NCBI GenBank assembly: GCA_029961685.1
Contig: JARWKL010000001.1
Span: 24,192,295-24,256,294 of the forward strand
Source: Aristolochia californica
Taxonomy: Eukaryota > Streptophyta > Magnoliopsida > Piperales > Aristolochiaceae
Direction of reading: 5' to 3'
DNA: 64,000 nt
Shown here: positions 37,531 through 50,900 of the stretch, in pieces
How the letters are laid out: the number at the start of each line of letters is the position of its first letter
How positions within the stretch are numbered: position 1 is the stretch's first letter
The notes under the pieces: model-generated
Databases searched by the model: none
What the model saw: the letters and a program-made list of their open reading frames with translations, nothing else
What the model was told of the DNA's origin: nothing
Made by a program: the position numbers and the translations under genes

Positions 37531-40500
37531 TTAAGACATGCATATCCATTTTTAAAGCATGTGTGGAGGAAATCTCTTTCTTATAAAATTCCAAGCTGTT
37601 AGGGTTGAACTATTGGAATTTCACAAACTTGGACAACAAAACTTTTATGGTCATTCGTGGTGTGTGAATAAATTTTGTTTACTTACATTTGTTATTGTTT
37701 TAAATTTTTTAACTGCAAAATTTTCATTTTGTTGTGATCTATTTTCCTTTTTGTTTTACGAGATGAAGGGAAACCGAAAACTCAAAGTTTTGTTTTAAGA
37801 GAAAAGAGTACATCTAGAATGGAAAAGCACATTGCACAAATGTAGAGAGAGATAATACCAAAGAGTTTCTGTAAGTTTTAGGGATTGGAAGCTGTTACTT
37901 ACTTTTTATATATCAGGTTTTGCAATCGTCGGGAAAAAGGGGGAGGCAGGGATTTTTAACCGAGTCTTGACTGCCAATCGATAAGTCATTTCTTAGGGGA
38001 ATATAGCCCGTTATGGATGATAAATCACTTTACAATCATCTATGATTGTTGGGTCAGGTTTTTGTAGATGGGCAAACTAATGGCTTGTTTGACTTGGGTA
38101 AATATCCCACCCCACGTTCACTTGAGAATTTAATGAGCGTTTGTTATTCTCATCAAAATATTTTGATCCATAGGTGATTTGCATCTTTAACCTGTTTCAA
38201 ACATGCAAATCCATTTTTTAAGCATGTGTGGAGGAAATCACTTTCTTATAAAATTCCAAGCTGTTAGGGATGAACTAGTGGAATTTCCCAAATTTGGACA
38301 ACAAAACTTTTGTATTCATTGGTGGTGTGTCAATAAAAATTCTTTACTTACATTCGTTATATTTTAAAATTTTTTCCGTACATGAACTCTAAAATTTTCA
38401 TTTTGTTGTGATCTATTTGCCTTTTTGGTTTACGGGATGAAGGAAGAGCGAAAACTCAAAGTTTTGATTTATGAAAGAGTGCAAATCTAAAATGAAAACG
38501 CACAGTGCACAAATGTTGAACGAGATAATTGCAAAGAGTTTCTGTAATTTTTAGGGATTCTAACGTCATTTTAGTTGTTATATATCAGGTTTTGCCATCA
38601 TCAGGAAAAATGGGGAAGCAGGCATTTTTAACTGAGTGTTGACTCCCAATCCATAAGTCATTTCATAGGGTAATATATCCCGTTACACTTGATAAATCAC
38701 TTTACAATCATCTATGATCGTTGGGTCAGCTTTTTGTAGATGGGCAAAATAATGGCTTGTTTGACTCGGGTAAATATCGCACCGCACGTTCACTTGAGAA
38801 TTTAACGAGCGTTTGTTATTCTCTTCAAAAGTTTTGGATCCAAAGGTGATTTGCATCTTTAACATGTTTAAAACATGCATATCCATTTTTAAAGAATGTG
38901 TGCAGGAAATCTCTTTCTTATAAAATTCCAAGCAGTTAGGGTTGAACTAGTAGGATTTCCCAAACTTGGACAAGAAAACTTTTGTATTCATTTGTGGTGT
39001 GTGAATAAATTTTCTTTACTTACATTTGTTATTTTTTTAAATTTTTTCCATACATGAACTCTAAAATTTTCATTTTGATGTGAATGATTTGCCTTTTTGG
39101 TTTACGGGATAAAGGGAGAGCGAAAACTAAAATGAAAAGAGTGTACATCTAAAATGAAAATACTAAGTGCACAAATGTAGAGTGAGATAATTCCAAAGAG
39201 TTTCTGTAATTTTTAGGGATTCTAAGGTCTTTTTACTTTTTATATATTAGGTTTTCCAATCGTCGGAAAAAAGGCGGAAGCAGGGATTTTTAACTGAGTG
39301 TTGATTCCCAATCTATAAGACATTTCTTAGGGTAGTATAGCCCGTTACGCATGAGAAATCACTTTACAATCATATATGATCGTTGGGTCAGCTCTTTGTA
39401 GATGGGCAAAATAATGGCTTGTTTGACTTGAGTAAATATCCCACCGCACGTTCATTTGAGAATTTAATGAGCGTTTGTTATTCTCTTCAAAAGCTTCGAA
39501 TCCATAGGTGATTTGCATCTTTAACATGTTTATAACATGCATTTCCATTTTTAAAGCATGTGTGGAGGAAATCTCTTTCTTATAAAATTCCAAGCTGTTA
39601 GGGTTGAACTAGAGGAATTTCCCAAACATGGACAACAAAAGTTTTGTGTTCATTTGTGGTGTGTGAATAAATTTTCTTTACTTACATTTGTTATTGTTAT
39701 AAATTTTTTAACTCCAAATTTTTCATTTTGTTGTGATCTGTTTGCCTTTTTTGTTTACAGGATGAAGAGAGAGCAAAAACTCAAAGTTTTTTTTGAACAA
39801 AAAAGAGTACATCTAGAATGGAAATGCTCAATGCACAAATGTAGAGAGAGATAATTCCAAAGAGTTTCTTTAATTTTTAGGGATTGTAAGCTCTTCTTAG
39901 GTTTAGATACTAGGTTTTGCAATCGTCGGGAAAAAGGTGGAGGCAAGGATTTTTAACTGAGTCTTGACTCCCAATCCATCAGTCATTTCTTAGGGTAATA
40001 TAGCCCATTACGCATGATAAATCACTTTACAATCATCTATGATCGTTGGGTTAGGTTTTTGTAGATGGGCAAAATAATGGCTTGTTTGACTCGGGTAAAT
40101 ATCCCACCGCACGTTCACTTGAGAATTTAATGAGCGTTTGTTATTCTCTTCAAAAGATTTGGATACATAGGTGATTTGAATCTTTAGCATGTTTAAAACA
40201 TGCAAATCGATTTTTTAAGCATGTGTGGAGGAAATCGCTTTTGTTATAAAATTCCAAGCTGTTAGGGTTGAACTTGTGGAATTTCCCAGAGTTGGACAAC
40301 AAAACTTTTGTATTCATTTGTGGTGTGTGAATAAATTTTGTTTTTTACATTTGTTATTGTTTAAAATTTTTTTCGTACATGGTTTACGGGATGAAGGGAG
40401 AGCGAAAACTCAAAGTTTTGATTTATGAAAAAATTGTCCATCTAAAATGAAAATGCACAGTGCAAAAATGTAGAGCGAGATAATTCCAAAGAGTTTCTGT

Positions 40501-40853
40501 AATTTTTAGGGATTCTAAGGACTTTTTAGTTTTTATATATCAGGTTTTGCAATCGTCGGGAAAAAGGGGGAAGCAGGGATTTTTAACTGAGTGTTGACTC
40601 CCAATCCATAAGTCTTTGCTTAGGGTAATATAGCCCGTTACGCATGATAAATCACTTTACAATCATCTATGATCATTAGGTGAGCTTTTTGTAGATGGGC
40701 AAAATAATGGCTTGTTTGACTCGGGTAAACATGCCACCGCACGTTCACTTGAGAATTTAATGACCGTTTGTTATTCTCTTCAAAAGCTTTTGATCCATAG
40801 GTGATTTGCATATTTAACATGTTTAAAACATGCATATCCATTTTTTAAGCATG

Positions 40854-40866
40854 TGTGGAGGACAAC
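40854..40866 (+). other. 63-bp deletion at GGA repeats
   Basis: GTGGAGGA joins CAACAAAAC directly. In full units these are 63 bp apart, and GGA ends both flanks. This gives the shortest simple spacing nearby (610 bp) and removes the SpeI-containing GAACTAGTGG region. Confidence 0.85.
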
Positions 40867-41247
40867 AAAACTTTTGTGTTCATTTGTGGAGTGTGAATAA
40901 ATATTCTTTACTTACATTTGTAATTGTTTTAAATTTTTTCCGTACTTAAACTCCAAAATTTTCATTTTGTTGTGATCTAATTGCCTTTTTGGTTTACGGG
41001 ATGAAGGGAGAGCGAAAGCTCAAAGTTTTGATTTATGAAAAAAGTGTACATCTAAAATGAAAATGCACACTGCACAAATGTAGAGCGAGATAATTCCAAA
41101 GAGTTTCTGTAATTTTTAGGGATTCTAGGGTCTTTTTAGTTTTTAAATATCAGGTTTAGCAATCGTTGGGAAAAAAGGGGAAGAAGGAATTTTTAACTGA
41201 GTGTTGACTCTCAATCTATAAGTCATTTCTTAGGGTAATATAACCCG

Positions 41248-42400
41248 TTACACATCAAAAACCACTTTACAATCATCTATGATCATTGGGTCAGCTTTTT
41301 GAAGACGGGCAAAATAATGGGTTGTTTGATTCAGGTAAATATCGCACCGCAAGTCAATTTGAGAATTTAATGAGCGTTTATTATTCTCTTCAAAAGGTTC
41401 GGATCCATAGGTGATTTGCATCTTTAACATGTTTAAAACATGCATATCCAGTTTGTATGCATGTGTGGAGGAAATCTCTTTCTTATAAAATTCGAATCTG
41501 TTAGGGTTGAACTAATGGAATTTCCCAAACTTGGACAACAAAACTTTTGTGTTCATTTGTTGTGTGTGAATAAATTTTCTTTACTTACATTTGTTATTGT
41601 TTTAAATTTTTAACTCCAAAATTTATATTTTGTTGTGATTTGTTTTCCTTTTATGTTTATGGGATGAAGGCAGAGCGAAAACTCAAAGTTTTCTTTTATG
41701 AAAAAAGAGTACATCTAGACTAGAAATGCTCATTGCACAAATGCAGAGAGAGATAATTCCAAAGAGTTTCTGTAATTTTTAGGGATTGTAAGCTCTTCTT
41801 AGTTTTTATATATCAGGTTTTTCAATCGTCGGGAAAATGGGGGAGGCAGGGATTTTTAACTGAGTCTTGACTCCCAATCCATAAGTCATTTCTTAGGGTA
41901 ATATAGCCCGTTACGCATGATAAATCACTTTACAATCATCCATGATCGTTGGGTCAGCTTTTTGTAGATGGGCAAAATAATGGCTTTTTTGACTCGGGTA
42001 AATATCCCACCGCACGTTCACTTGAGAATTTAATGAGCATTTGTTATTCTCTTCAAAATATTTTGATCCATAGGTGATTTGCATCTTTAACAAGTTTCAA
42101 ACATGCAAATCCATTTTTTAAGCATGTGTAGAGGAAATCTCTTTCTTATAAATTTCCAAGCTGTTAGGGTTGAACTAGTGGAATTTCCCAAACTTGGACA
42201 ACAAAACTTTTATATTCATTTGTGGTGTGTGAATAAATTTTCTTTAATTACATTTGTTATTGTTTTAAATTTTTTCCGTACATGAACTCTAAAATTATCG
42301 TTTCGTTGTGATCTATTTGCCTTTTGTGTTTACGGGATGAAGGGAGAGCGAAAACTCAAAGTTTTGATTTATGAAAAAAGTGTACAGCTAAAATGAAAAT
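41248..42400 (+). repeat. Two-unit block repeated at ~51.1 and ~56.4 kb
   Basis: Pairs of anchors 41,248/41,911, 51,126/51,788 and 56,438/57,102 share ordered markers: ATATCCAGTTT before GCATGTG, the SEAF-type GGTTCGG/GCTTCGG change in two of them, AACAAGTTTCAAAC, CTTTTATATTCATTTG and CGTTTCGTTGTG-like. Offset between the first two is 9,877-9,878 bp. Confidence 0.75.
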
Positions 42401-43916
42401 GCATAATGCACAAATGTAGAGAGAGATAATTCCAAAGAGTTTATGTAATTGTTAGGGATTTTTAGGTCTTTTTAGTTTTTATATATCAGGTTTTGCAATC
42501 ATCGGGAAATAGGGGAAGCAGGAATTATTAACTGAGTGTTCACTCCCAATCCATAAGTCATTTCTTAGGGTAATATAACCCGTTACGCATGATAAATCAC
42601 TTTACAATCATCTATGATCATTGGGTCAGCTTTTTGTAGATGAGCAAAATAATGGCTTGTTTGACTCGGGTAAATATCCCAGCGCACGTTCACTTAAGAA
42701 TTTAATGACCGTTTGTTATTCTCTTCAAAAGCTTTAGATCCATAGTTGATTTGCATCTTTAACATGTTTAAAACATGCATATCCATTTTTCAAGCATGTG
42801 TGGAGGAAATCTCTTTCTAATAAAATTCCAAGCTGTTTGGTTTGAACTAGTGGAATTTCCCAAACTTGCACAACAAAACTTTTGTGTTCATTTGTGGTGT
42901 TGAATAAATTTTATTTACTTACATTTGTTATGGTTATAAATTTTTTCTGTACAAGAACTCCAAAATTTTCATTTTGTGCTAATCTATTCGCCTTTTGGTT
43001 TACGGGATGAAGGGAGAGCGAAAACTCGAAGTTTTGATTTATGAAAAAGCCTCACGTCTAAAATGAAAATGCACAGTGCAGAAATATAGAGCGAAATAAT
43101 TCCAATGATTTGCTGTAATTTTTAGGGATTTTAAGGTCTTTTTAGTTTTTAAATATCAGGTTTAGCAATCGTAGGGAAAAAGGGGGCAGGAGGGATTTTT
43201 AACTGAGTGTTGAGTCCCATTCCATAAGTCATTTCTTAGGGTAATAAAGCCCATTACGCATGATAAATCACTTTACAATCATCTACGATCGTTGGGTCAG
43301 CTTTTTGTAGATGGGCAAAACAATGGATTGTTTGACTCGGGTAAATATCCTACCACACGTTCATTTGAGAATTTAATCAGCGTTTGTTATTCTCTTCAAG
43401 TGCTTTGGATCCATAGGTGATTTGTATCTTTAACACGTTTAAAACATGCTTATCCATTTTTAAAGCTTGTGTGGAGGAAATCTCTTTCTTATAAAATTCC
43501 AATCTTTTAGAGTTGAACTAGTGGAATTTCCAAAACTTGGACAACAAAAATTTTGTGTTCATTTGTGGTGTGTTAATAAATTTTCGTTACTGACATTTGT
43601 TATTGTTTTAAATTTTTTAACTCCAAAATTTTCATTTTGTTGCGATTTGTTTGCCTTTTATGTTTACGGGATGAAGGGAGAGCGAAAACTCAAAGTTTTG
43701 TTTGAAGAAAAAAAGTACATCTAGATTGGAAATGATCAATGCACAAATGTAGAGAGAGATAATTCCAAATATTTTCTTTAATTTTTAGAGATTGTAAGCT
43801 CTTCTTAGTTTTTATATATCAGGTTTTGCAATCGTTGGGAAAAAGGGGGAGGCAGGGATTTTTAACCGAGTCTTGACTCCCAATCCATAAGTCATTTCTT
43901 AGGGTAATATAGCCCG

Positions 43917-46900
43917 TTACGCACGATAAATCACTTTACAATCATCTATGATCTTTGGGTCATCTTTTTGTAGATGGGCAAAATAATGGCTTGTTTGACT
44001 TGGGTAAATATCCCACCCCACTTTCACTTGAAAATTTAATGAGCGTTTGTTATTCTCTTCAAAAGCTTTTGATCCATAGGTGATTTGCATCTTTAACATG
44101 TTTCAAACATGCAAATCCATTTTTTAAGCAAGTGTGCAGGAAATCACTTTCTTATAAAACTCCAAGCTGTTAGGTTTGAACTAGTGGAATTTCCCAAACT
44201 TGGACAAAAAAACTTTTGTATTCATTGGTGGTGTGTGAATAAAAATCTTTACTTACATTTGTTATTGTTTTAAATTTTTTTCGTACATGAACACTTAAAT
44301 TTTCATTTTGTTGTGATCTATTTGCCTTTTTGGTTTACGGGATGCAGGGAGAGCGAAAACTCAAAGTTTTGATTTGTGAAAAGAGTGTACATCTAAAATG
44401 AAAATGCACAGTGCACAAATGCTGAGCGAGATAATTCTAAAGAGTTTCTGTAATTTTTATGGATTCTAACGTCTTTTTAGTTTATATATATCAGGTTTTG
44501 CAATCGTCGTGAAAAAGGGGGAAGCTAGGATTTTTAACTGTGTGTTGACTCCTAATCCATCAGTCATTTCATAGGGTAATATAGCCCGTTACACATGATA
44601 AATCACTTTACAATCATCTATGATCGTTGGGTCAGCTTTTTATAGATGGGCAAAATAATGGCTTGTTTGACTTGGGTAAATATCCCACCGCACGTTCACT
44701 TGAGAATTTAATGAGCGTTTGTTATTCTCTTCACAAGTTTTGGATCCAAAGGTGATTTGCATCTTTAAGATGTTTAAAACATGCATATCCATTTTTAAAG
44801 CATGTGTGGAGGAAATTTCTTTCTTATAAAATTGCAAGCAGTTAGGGTTGAACTAGTCGGATTTCCCAAACTTGGACAAGAAAACCTTTGTATTCATTTG
44901 TGGTGTGTGAATAAATTTTTTTTACTTACATTTCTTATTGTTTTAAATTTTTTCCGTACATGAACTCTAAAATTTTCATTTTGTTGTGATCGATTTGTCG
45001 TTTTGGCTTACGGGACAAAGGGATAGCGAAAACTCAAAGTTTTGATTTATGAAAAAAGTGTACATCTAAAATGAAAAAACTAAGTGCACAAATTTAGAGC
45101 GAGATAATTCAAAAGAGTTTATGTAATTTTGAGGGATTCTATGGTCTTTTTAAGTTTTATATATAAGGTTTTGCAATAGTCGGGAAAAAGGCGGAAGCAG
45201 GGATTTTTAACTGAGTGTTGACTCCCAATCTATAAGACATTTATTAGGGTAATATGGCCCGTTATGCATGATAAATCACTTTACAATCATCTATGATTGT
45301 TGGGTTAGCTTTTTGTAGATGGGCAAAATAATGGCTTGTTTGACTCAGGTAAATATCCCACCGCACGTTCACTTTAGAATTTAATGAGCGTTTGTTATTC
45401 TCTTCAAAAGCTTTAAATCCATAGGTGATTTGCTTCTTTAACATGTTTAAGACATGCATACCCATTTTTTTAGCATGTGTTGAGGAAATCTCTTTCTTAT
45501 AAAATTCCAAGCTGTTAGGGTTGAACTAGTGGAATTTCCCAAACTTGGATAACAAAACTTTTGTATTCATTTCTGGTGTGTGAATAAATTTACTTTACTA
45601 ACATTTGTTATTGTTTTAAATTTTTTCCGTACATGAACTCCAAAATTTTCTTTTTGATGTGATCTATTCGCCTTTTTGGTTTACGAGATGAAGGGAGAGC
45701 GAAAACTCGAGGTTTTGATTTATGAAAAAAGTGTACATCTAAAATGAAAATGCACAGTGCACAAATGTAGAGCGAGATAATTCCAAAGAGGTTATGTAAG
45801 TTTTAGGGATTCTAACGTCCTTTTAGTTTTTAAATATCAGGTTTAGCAATCGTTGGGAAAAAGGGGGAAGGAGGGATTTTTAACGGAGTGTTGACTCCCA
45901 ATCCATAAGTCATTTCTTAGGATAATATAACCCGTTACACATGATAAATCACTTTACAATCATCTATGATCGTTGGGTCAGCTTTTTGAAAACGGGCAAA
46001 ATAATGGCTTGTTTGATACAGGTAAATATCCCACCGCAAGTTGATTTGAGAATTTAATGAGCGTTTGTTATTCTCTTCAAAAGCTTCGGATCCATAGGCG
46101 ATTTGCATCTTTAAATGTTAAAAACAAGCATATTCAATTTTTAAGCATGTGTGGAGGAAATCTTTTTCTAATAAAATTTCAATCTGTTAGGGTTGAACTA
46201 GTGGAATTTCCCAAACTTGGAAAACAAAACTTTTGTGTTCATTTGTTGTGTGTGAATAAATTTTATTTTGTTACATTTGTTATTGTTTTAAATTTTTAAC
46301 TCCAAAATTATCATTTTGTTGTGACCTGTTTGCCTTTTATGTTTACGGGATGAAGGGAGAACGAAAACTCAAAGTTTTGTTTTAAGAAAAAAGAGTACAT
46401 CTAGAATGGAAATGCTCATTGCACAAATGTAGAGAGAGATAATTCAAAAGAGTTTCAGTAATTTTTAGGGATTGTAAGCTCTTCTTAGTTTTTATATATC
46501 AGGTTTTCAATCGTCGGGAAAATGGGGGAGGCAGGGATTTTTAACTGAGTCTTGACTCCCAATCCATAAGTCATTTCTTAGGGTAATATAGCCCGTTACG
46601 CATGATAAATCACTTTACAATCATCCATGATCGTTGGGTCAGCTTTTTGTAGATGGGCAAAATAATGGCTTGTTTTATTCGGGTAAATATCCCACCGCAT
46701 GTTCACTTGAGAATTTAATGAGCGTTTTTTATTCTCTTTAACATGTTTAAAACATGCATATCCATTTTTAAAGCATGTGTTGAGGAAATCTCTTTCTTAT
46801 AAAATTCCAAGCTGTTTGGGTTGAACTAGTGGAATTTCCCAAACTTGGACAACAAAAATTTTGTGTTCATTCGTGGAGTGTGAATAAATATTGTTTACTT

Positions 46901-47225
46901 ACATTTGTTATTGTTTTAAATTTTTTAACTCCAAAATTTTCATTTTGTTGTGATCTATTTGCTTTTTTGGTTTACGAGATCAAGGGAGAGTGAAAACTCA
47001 AAGGTTTGTTTTAAAAAAAAAGAGTACATCTATAATGGAAATGTACAATGCACAAATGTAGAGAGAGATAATTCCAAAGAGTTTCTATAATTTTTAGGAA
47101 TTGTAAGCTCTTCTTAGTTTTTATATATCAGGTTTTGCAATCGTCGAGAAAAAGGGGGAGGCAGGGATTTTTAACCGAGTCTTGACTCCCAATCCATAAG
47201 TAATTTCTTAGGGTAATATAGCCCG
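43917..47225 (+). repeat. Five-unit run related to 37.4-39.6 kb
   Basis: The order is CCCACCCCAC unit (43,917), GGATCCAAAGG unit (44,589), AACTAAGTGCAC unit (around 45,070-45,262), TTTTTGAAAACGG unit (45,935), D unit (46,596), then a CCCACCCCAC unit again (47,226). Units 38,011, 38,683 and 39,345 match the first three at offsets of 5,906, 5,906 and 5,917 bp, and 38,011 is also preceded by a D unit. Confidence 0.72.
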
Positions 47226-47780
47226 TTACGCATGATAAATCACTTTACAATCATCTATGATCGTTGGGTCAGCTTTTTGTAGATGGGCAAAATAAAGGCT
47301 TGTTTGACTTGGGTAAATATTCCACCCCACGTTCAGTTGAGAATTTAATGAGCGCTTGTTATTCTCTTCAAAAGCTTTCGATCCATAGGTGATTTGGATC
47401 TTTAACATATTTCAAATATGCAAATCCATTTTTTAAGAATGTGTGGAGGAAATCACTTTCTTATAAAATCCCAAGCTGTTAGGGTTGAACTAGTGGAATT
47501 TCCCAAACTTGGACAACAAAACTTTTGTATTCATTGGTGGTGTGTGAATAAAAATTCTTTACTTACATTTGTTATTGTTTTAAATTTTTTCCATACATGA
47601 ATTCTAAAATTTTAATTTTGTTGTGATCTATTTGCCTTTTTGGTTGACGGGATGAAGGGGGAGCGAATACTCAAAGTTTATATTTATGAAAAGAGTGTAC
47701 ATCTAAAATGAAAATGCACAGTGCCGAAATGTTGAGCGAGATAATTCCAAAGAGTTTCTGTAATTTTTAGGGATTCTAAC

Positions 47781-47900
47781 GTCTGGAAAAAGGGGGAACC
47801 ATGGATTTTTAACTGAGTGTTGACTCCCAATCCATAGTCATTTCTTAGGTTAATATAGCCCGTTACACATGGTAAATCACTTTACAATCATCTATGAGCG
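47781..47900 (+). other. Doubly deleted satellite region (35 bp and 91 bp lost)
   Basis: First, GTCT joins GGAAAAAGG at 47,784/47,785, losing about 35 bp that include the CENP-B-box-like motif. Second, CTATGA joins GCGTTTG at 47,897/47,898, losing 91 bp between two ATGA copies. Anchor spacings are 637 and 572 bp, and the minus-strand frame is destroyed. This is the most reduced unit that still keeps its anchor. Confidence 0.85.
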
Positions 47901-50900
47901 TTTGTTATTCTCTTCAAAAGCTTCGGATCCATAGGTGATTTGCATCTTTAATATGTTTAAAACATGCATATCCAGTTTTTAAGCATGTGTGGAGGAAATC
48001 TTTTTCTTATAAAATTCCAATCTGTTAGGGTTGAACTAGTGGAATTTCCCAAACTTGGAAAGCAAAACTTTTGTGTTCATTTGTTGTGTGTGAATAAATT
48101 TTCTTTACTTACATTTGTTATTGTTTTAAATTTTTAACTCCAAAATTTTCATTTCGTTGTGATCTGTTTGCCTTTTATGTTTACGAGATGAAGGGAGAAC
48201 GAAAACTCAAAGTTTTGTTTTAAGCAAAAAGAGTACATGTAGAATGGAAATGCACAATGCACAAATGTAGAGAGAGATAATTCCAAAGAGTTTCTGTAAT
48301 TTTTAGGGAATGTAAGCTCTTCTTAGTTTTTATATATCAGGTTTTGCAATCAACGGAAAAATGGGGGAGGCAGGGATTTTTAACTGAGTCTTGACTCCCA
48401 ATCCATAAGTCATTTGTGAGGGTAATATAGCCCGTTACGCATGATAAATCACTTTACAATCATCTATGATCGTTGGGTCTGCTTTTTGTAGATGGGCAAA
48501 ATAATGGCTTGTTTGACTTGGGTAAATATCCCACCGCACGTTCACTTGAGAATTTAATGAGCGTTTGTTATTCTCTTCAAAAGCTTTGGATCCATAGGCG
48601 ATTTGCATCTTTAACATGTTTCAAACATGCAAATCCATTTTTAAGCATGTGTTGAGGAAATCTCTTTCTTATAAAATTCCAAGCAGTGTGGGTTTAACTA
48701 GTGGAATTTCCCAAACTTGAACATCAAAACTTTTGCACTCATTTGCGGTGTGTGAATAAATTTTCTTTACTTACATTTGTTATTGTTTTAAATTTTTTCC
48801 GTACATGAACTCTAAAATTTTCATTTTATTGTGATCTATTTGCCTTTTTTGTTTACGGGATGAAGGGAAAGCAAAAACTCCAAGTTTTGATTTATGAAAA
48901 AAGTGTACATCTAAAATGAAAATGCACAATGCACAAATGTAGAGCAAGATAATTTCGAAGAGTTTCAGTAATTTTTAGGGATTCTAAAGTCTTTATAGTT
49001 TTTATATATCAGGTTTTGCAATCGTCGGGAAAAAGGGGGCAGCAAGGATTTTTAACTGAGTGTTGACTCCCAATCCAGAAGTGATTTCTTAGGGTAATAT
49101 AGCCCGTTACGCATGATAATTCACTTTACAATCATCCATGATCGTTGGGTCAGCTTTTTGTAGATGGGCAAAATAATGGCTTGTTGGACTTGGGTAAATA
49201 TTCCACCGCACGTTCACTTGAGAATTTAATGAGCGTTTATTATTCTCTTCAATGGCTTTGGATCCATAGGTGATTTGCATTTTTAACATGTTTAAAACAT
49301 TCATATCCACTTTTAAAGCATGTGTGAAGGAAATCTCTTTGTTATAAAATTCCAAGCTGTTAGGGTTGAACTAGTGGAATTTCCCAAACTTGGACAACAA
49401 AACTTTTCTATTCATTTGTGGTGTGTGAATAAAAATTCTTTACTTACATTTGTTATTTTTTTAAATTTTTTCCGTACATGAACACTAAAATTTTCATGTT
49501 GTTGTGATCTATTTGCATTTTTGCTTTACGGGATGAAGGGAGAGTGGAAACTCAAAGTTTTGATTTATGAAAAAAGTGTACATCTAAAATGAAAATGCAC
49601 AGTGCACAAATGTTGAGCGAGATAATTCCAAAGAGGTTTTGTAAGTTTTAGGGATTCTAACGTCCTTTTAGTTTTTATATATCAGGTTTTGCAATCGTCG
49701 GGTAAAAGGGGGAAGCAGGGATTTTTAACTGAGTGTTGAGTCCCAATCCATAAGACATTTCTTAGGATAATATAGCCCGTTACACAAGATAAATCACTTT
49801 ACAATCATCTAAGATCGTTGGGTCAGCTTTTTGTAGATGGGCAAAATAATGGCTTGTCTGACTCGGGTAAATATCCCACCGCACGTTCACTTGAGAATTT
49901 AATGAGCGTTTGTTATTCTCTTCAATTGTTTTGGATCCAAAGGTGATTTGCATCTTTAACAAGTTTAAAACATGCATATCCATTTTTAAAGCATGTGTGG
50001 AGGAAATCTCTTTCTTATAAAATTCCAAGCAGTTAGGGTTGAACTAGAGGTATTTCCCAAACTTGGACAAGAAAACTTTTGTATTCTTTTGTCGTGTGTG
50101 AATAAATCTTCTTTAGTAACATTTGTTATTGTTTTAAATTTTTTGCGTACATGAACTCTAAAATTTTCATTTTGTTTTGATCGATTTGCCTTTTTGGTTT
50201 ACGGGATGAAGGGAGAGCGAAAACTCAAAGTTTTGATTTATGAAAAGAGTGTACATCTAAAATGAAAATACTAAGTGCACAAATGTAGAGCGAAATAATT
50301 CGAAAGAGTTTCTGTAATTTTTAGGGATTCTAAGGTCTTTTTAGTTTTTATATATCAGGTTTTGCAATCGTCGGGAAAAAGGTGGCAACATGGATTTTTA
50401 ACTGAGTGTTGACTCCCAATCTATAAGTCATTTCTTAGGGTAATATAGCCCGTTACGCATGATCAATCACTTTACAATCATCTATAATCATTGGGTCAGC
50501 TTTTTGTAGATGGGCAAAATAATGGCTTGTTTGACTCGGGTAAATATCCCACCGCACGTTCACTTGAAAATTTAATGATTGTTTGTTAGTCTCTTCAAAA
50601 GCTTTAGATCCGTAGGTGATTTGGATCTTTAACATGTTTAAAACATGCATATCCATTTTTTAAGCATGTGTGGAGGAAATCTCTTTCTTATAAAATTCCA
50701 AGCAATTAGGGTTGAACTAGTGGAATTTTCCAAACTTGGACAACAAAACTTTTGTATTCATTTCTGGTGTGTGAATAAATTTTCTTTACTTACATTTGTT
50801 ATATTTTTAAATTTTTTCCGTACATCAACTCCAAAATTTTCATTTTGATGGGATCTATTCACCTTTTTGGTTTACGGGATGAAGGGAGAGCGAAAACCCA

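Larger units (their letters stand above)
33405..41247 (+). repeat. Zone 7: mixed units with a 3.26-kb block duplication
   Basis: Anchors lie at 33,405, 34,077, 34,748, 35,413, 36,085, 36,749, 37,380, 38,011, 38,683, 39,345, 40,008 and 40,638. Spacings of 631, 631, 630 and 610 bp mark units with internal deletions. About 36.4-37.5 kb and 39.7-40.8 kb are duplicate copies at an offset of about 3,258 bp. The zone includes the first 34-bp-deleted unit (37,525) and the 63-bp-deleted unit (40,860). Confidence 0.83.
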
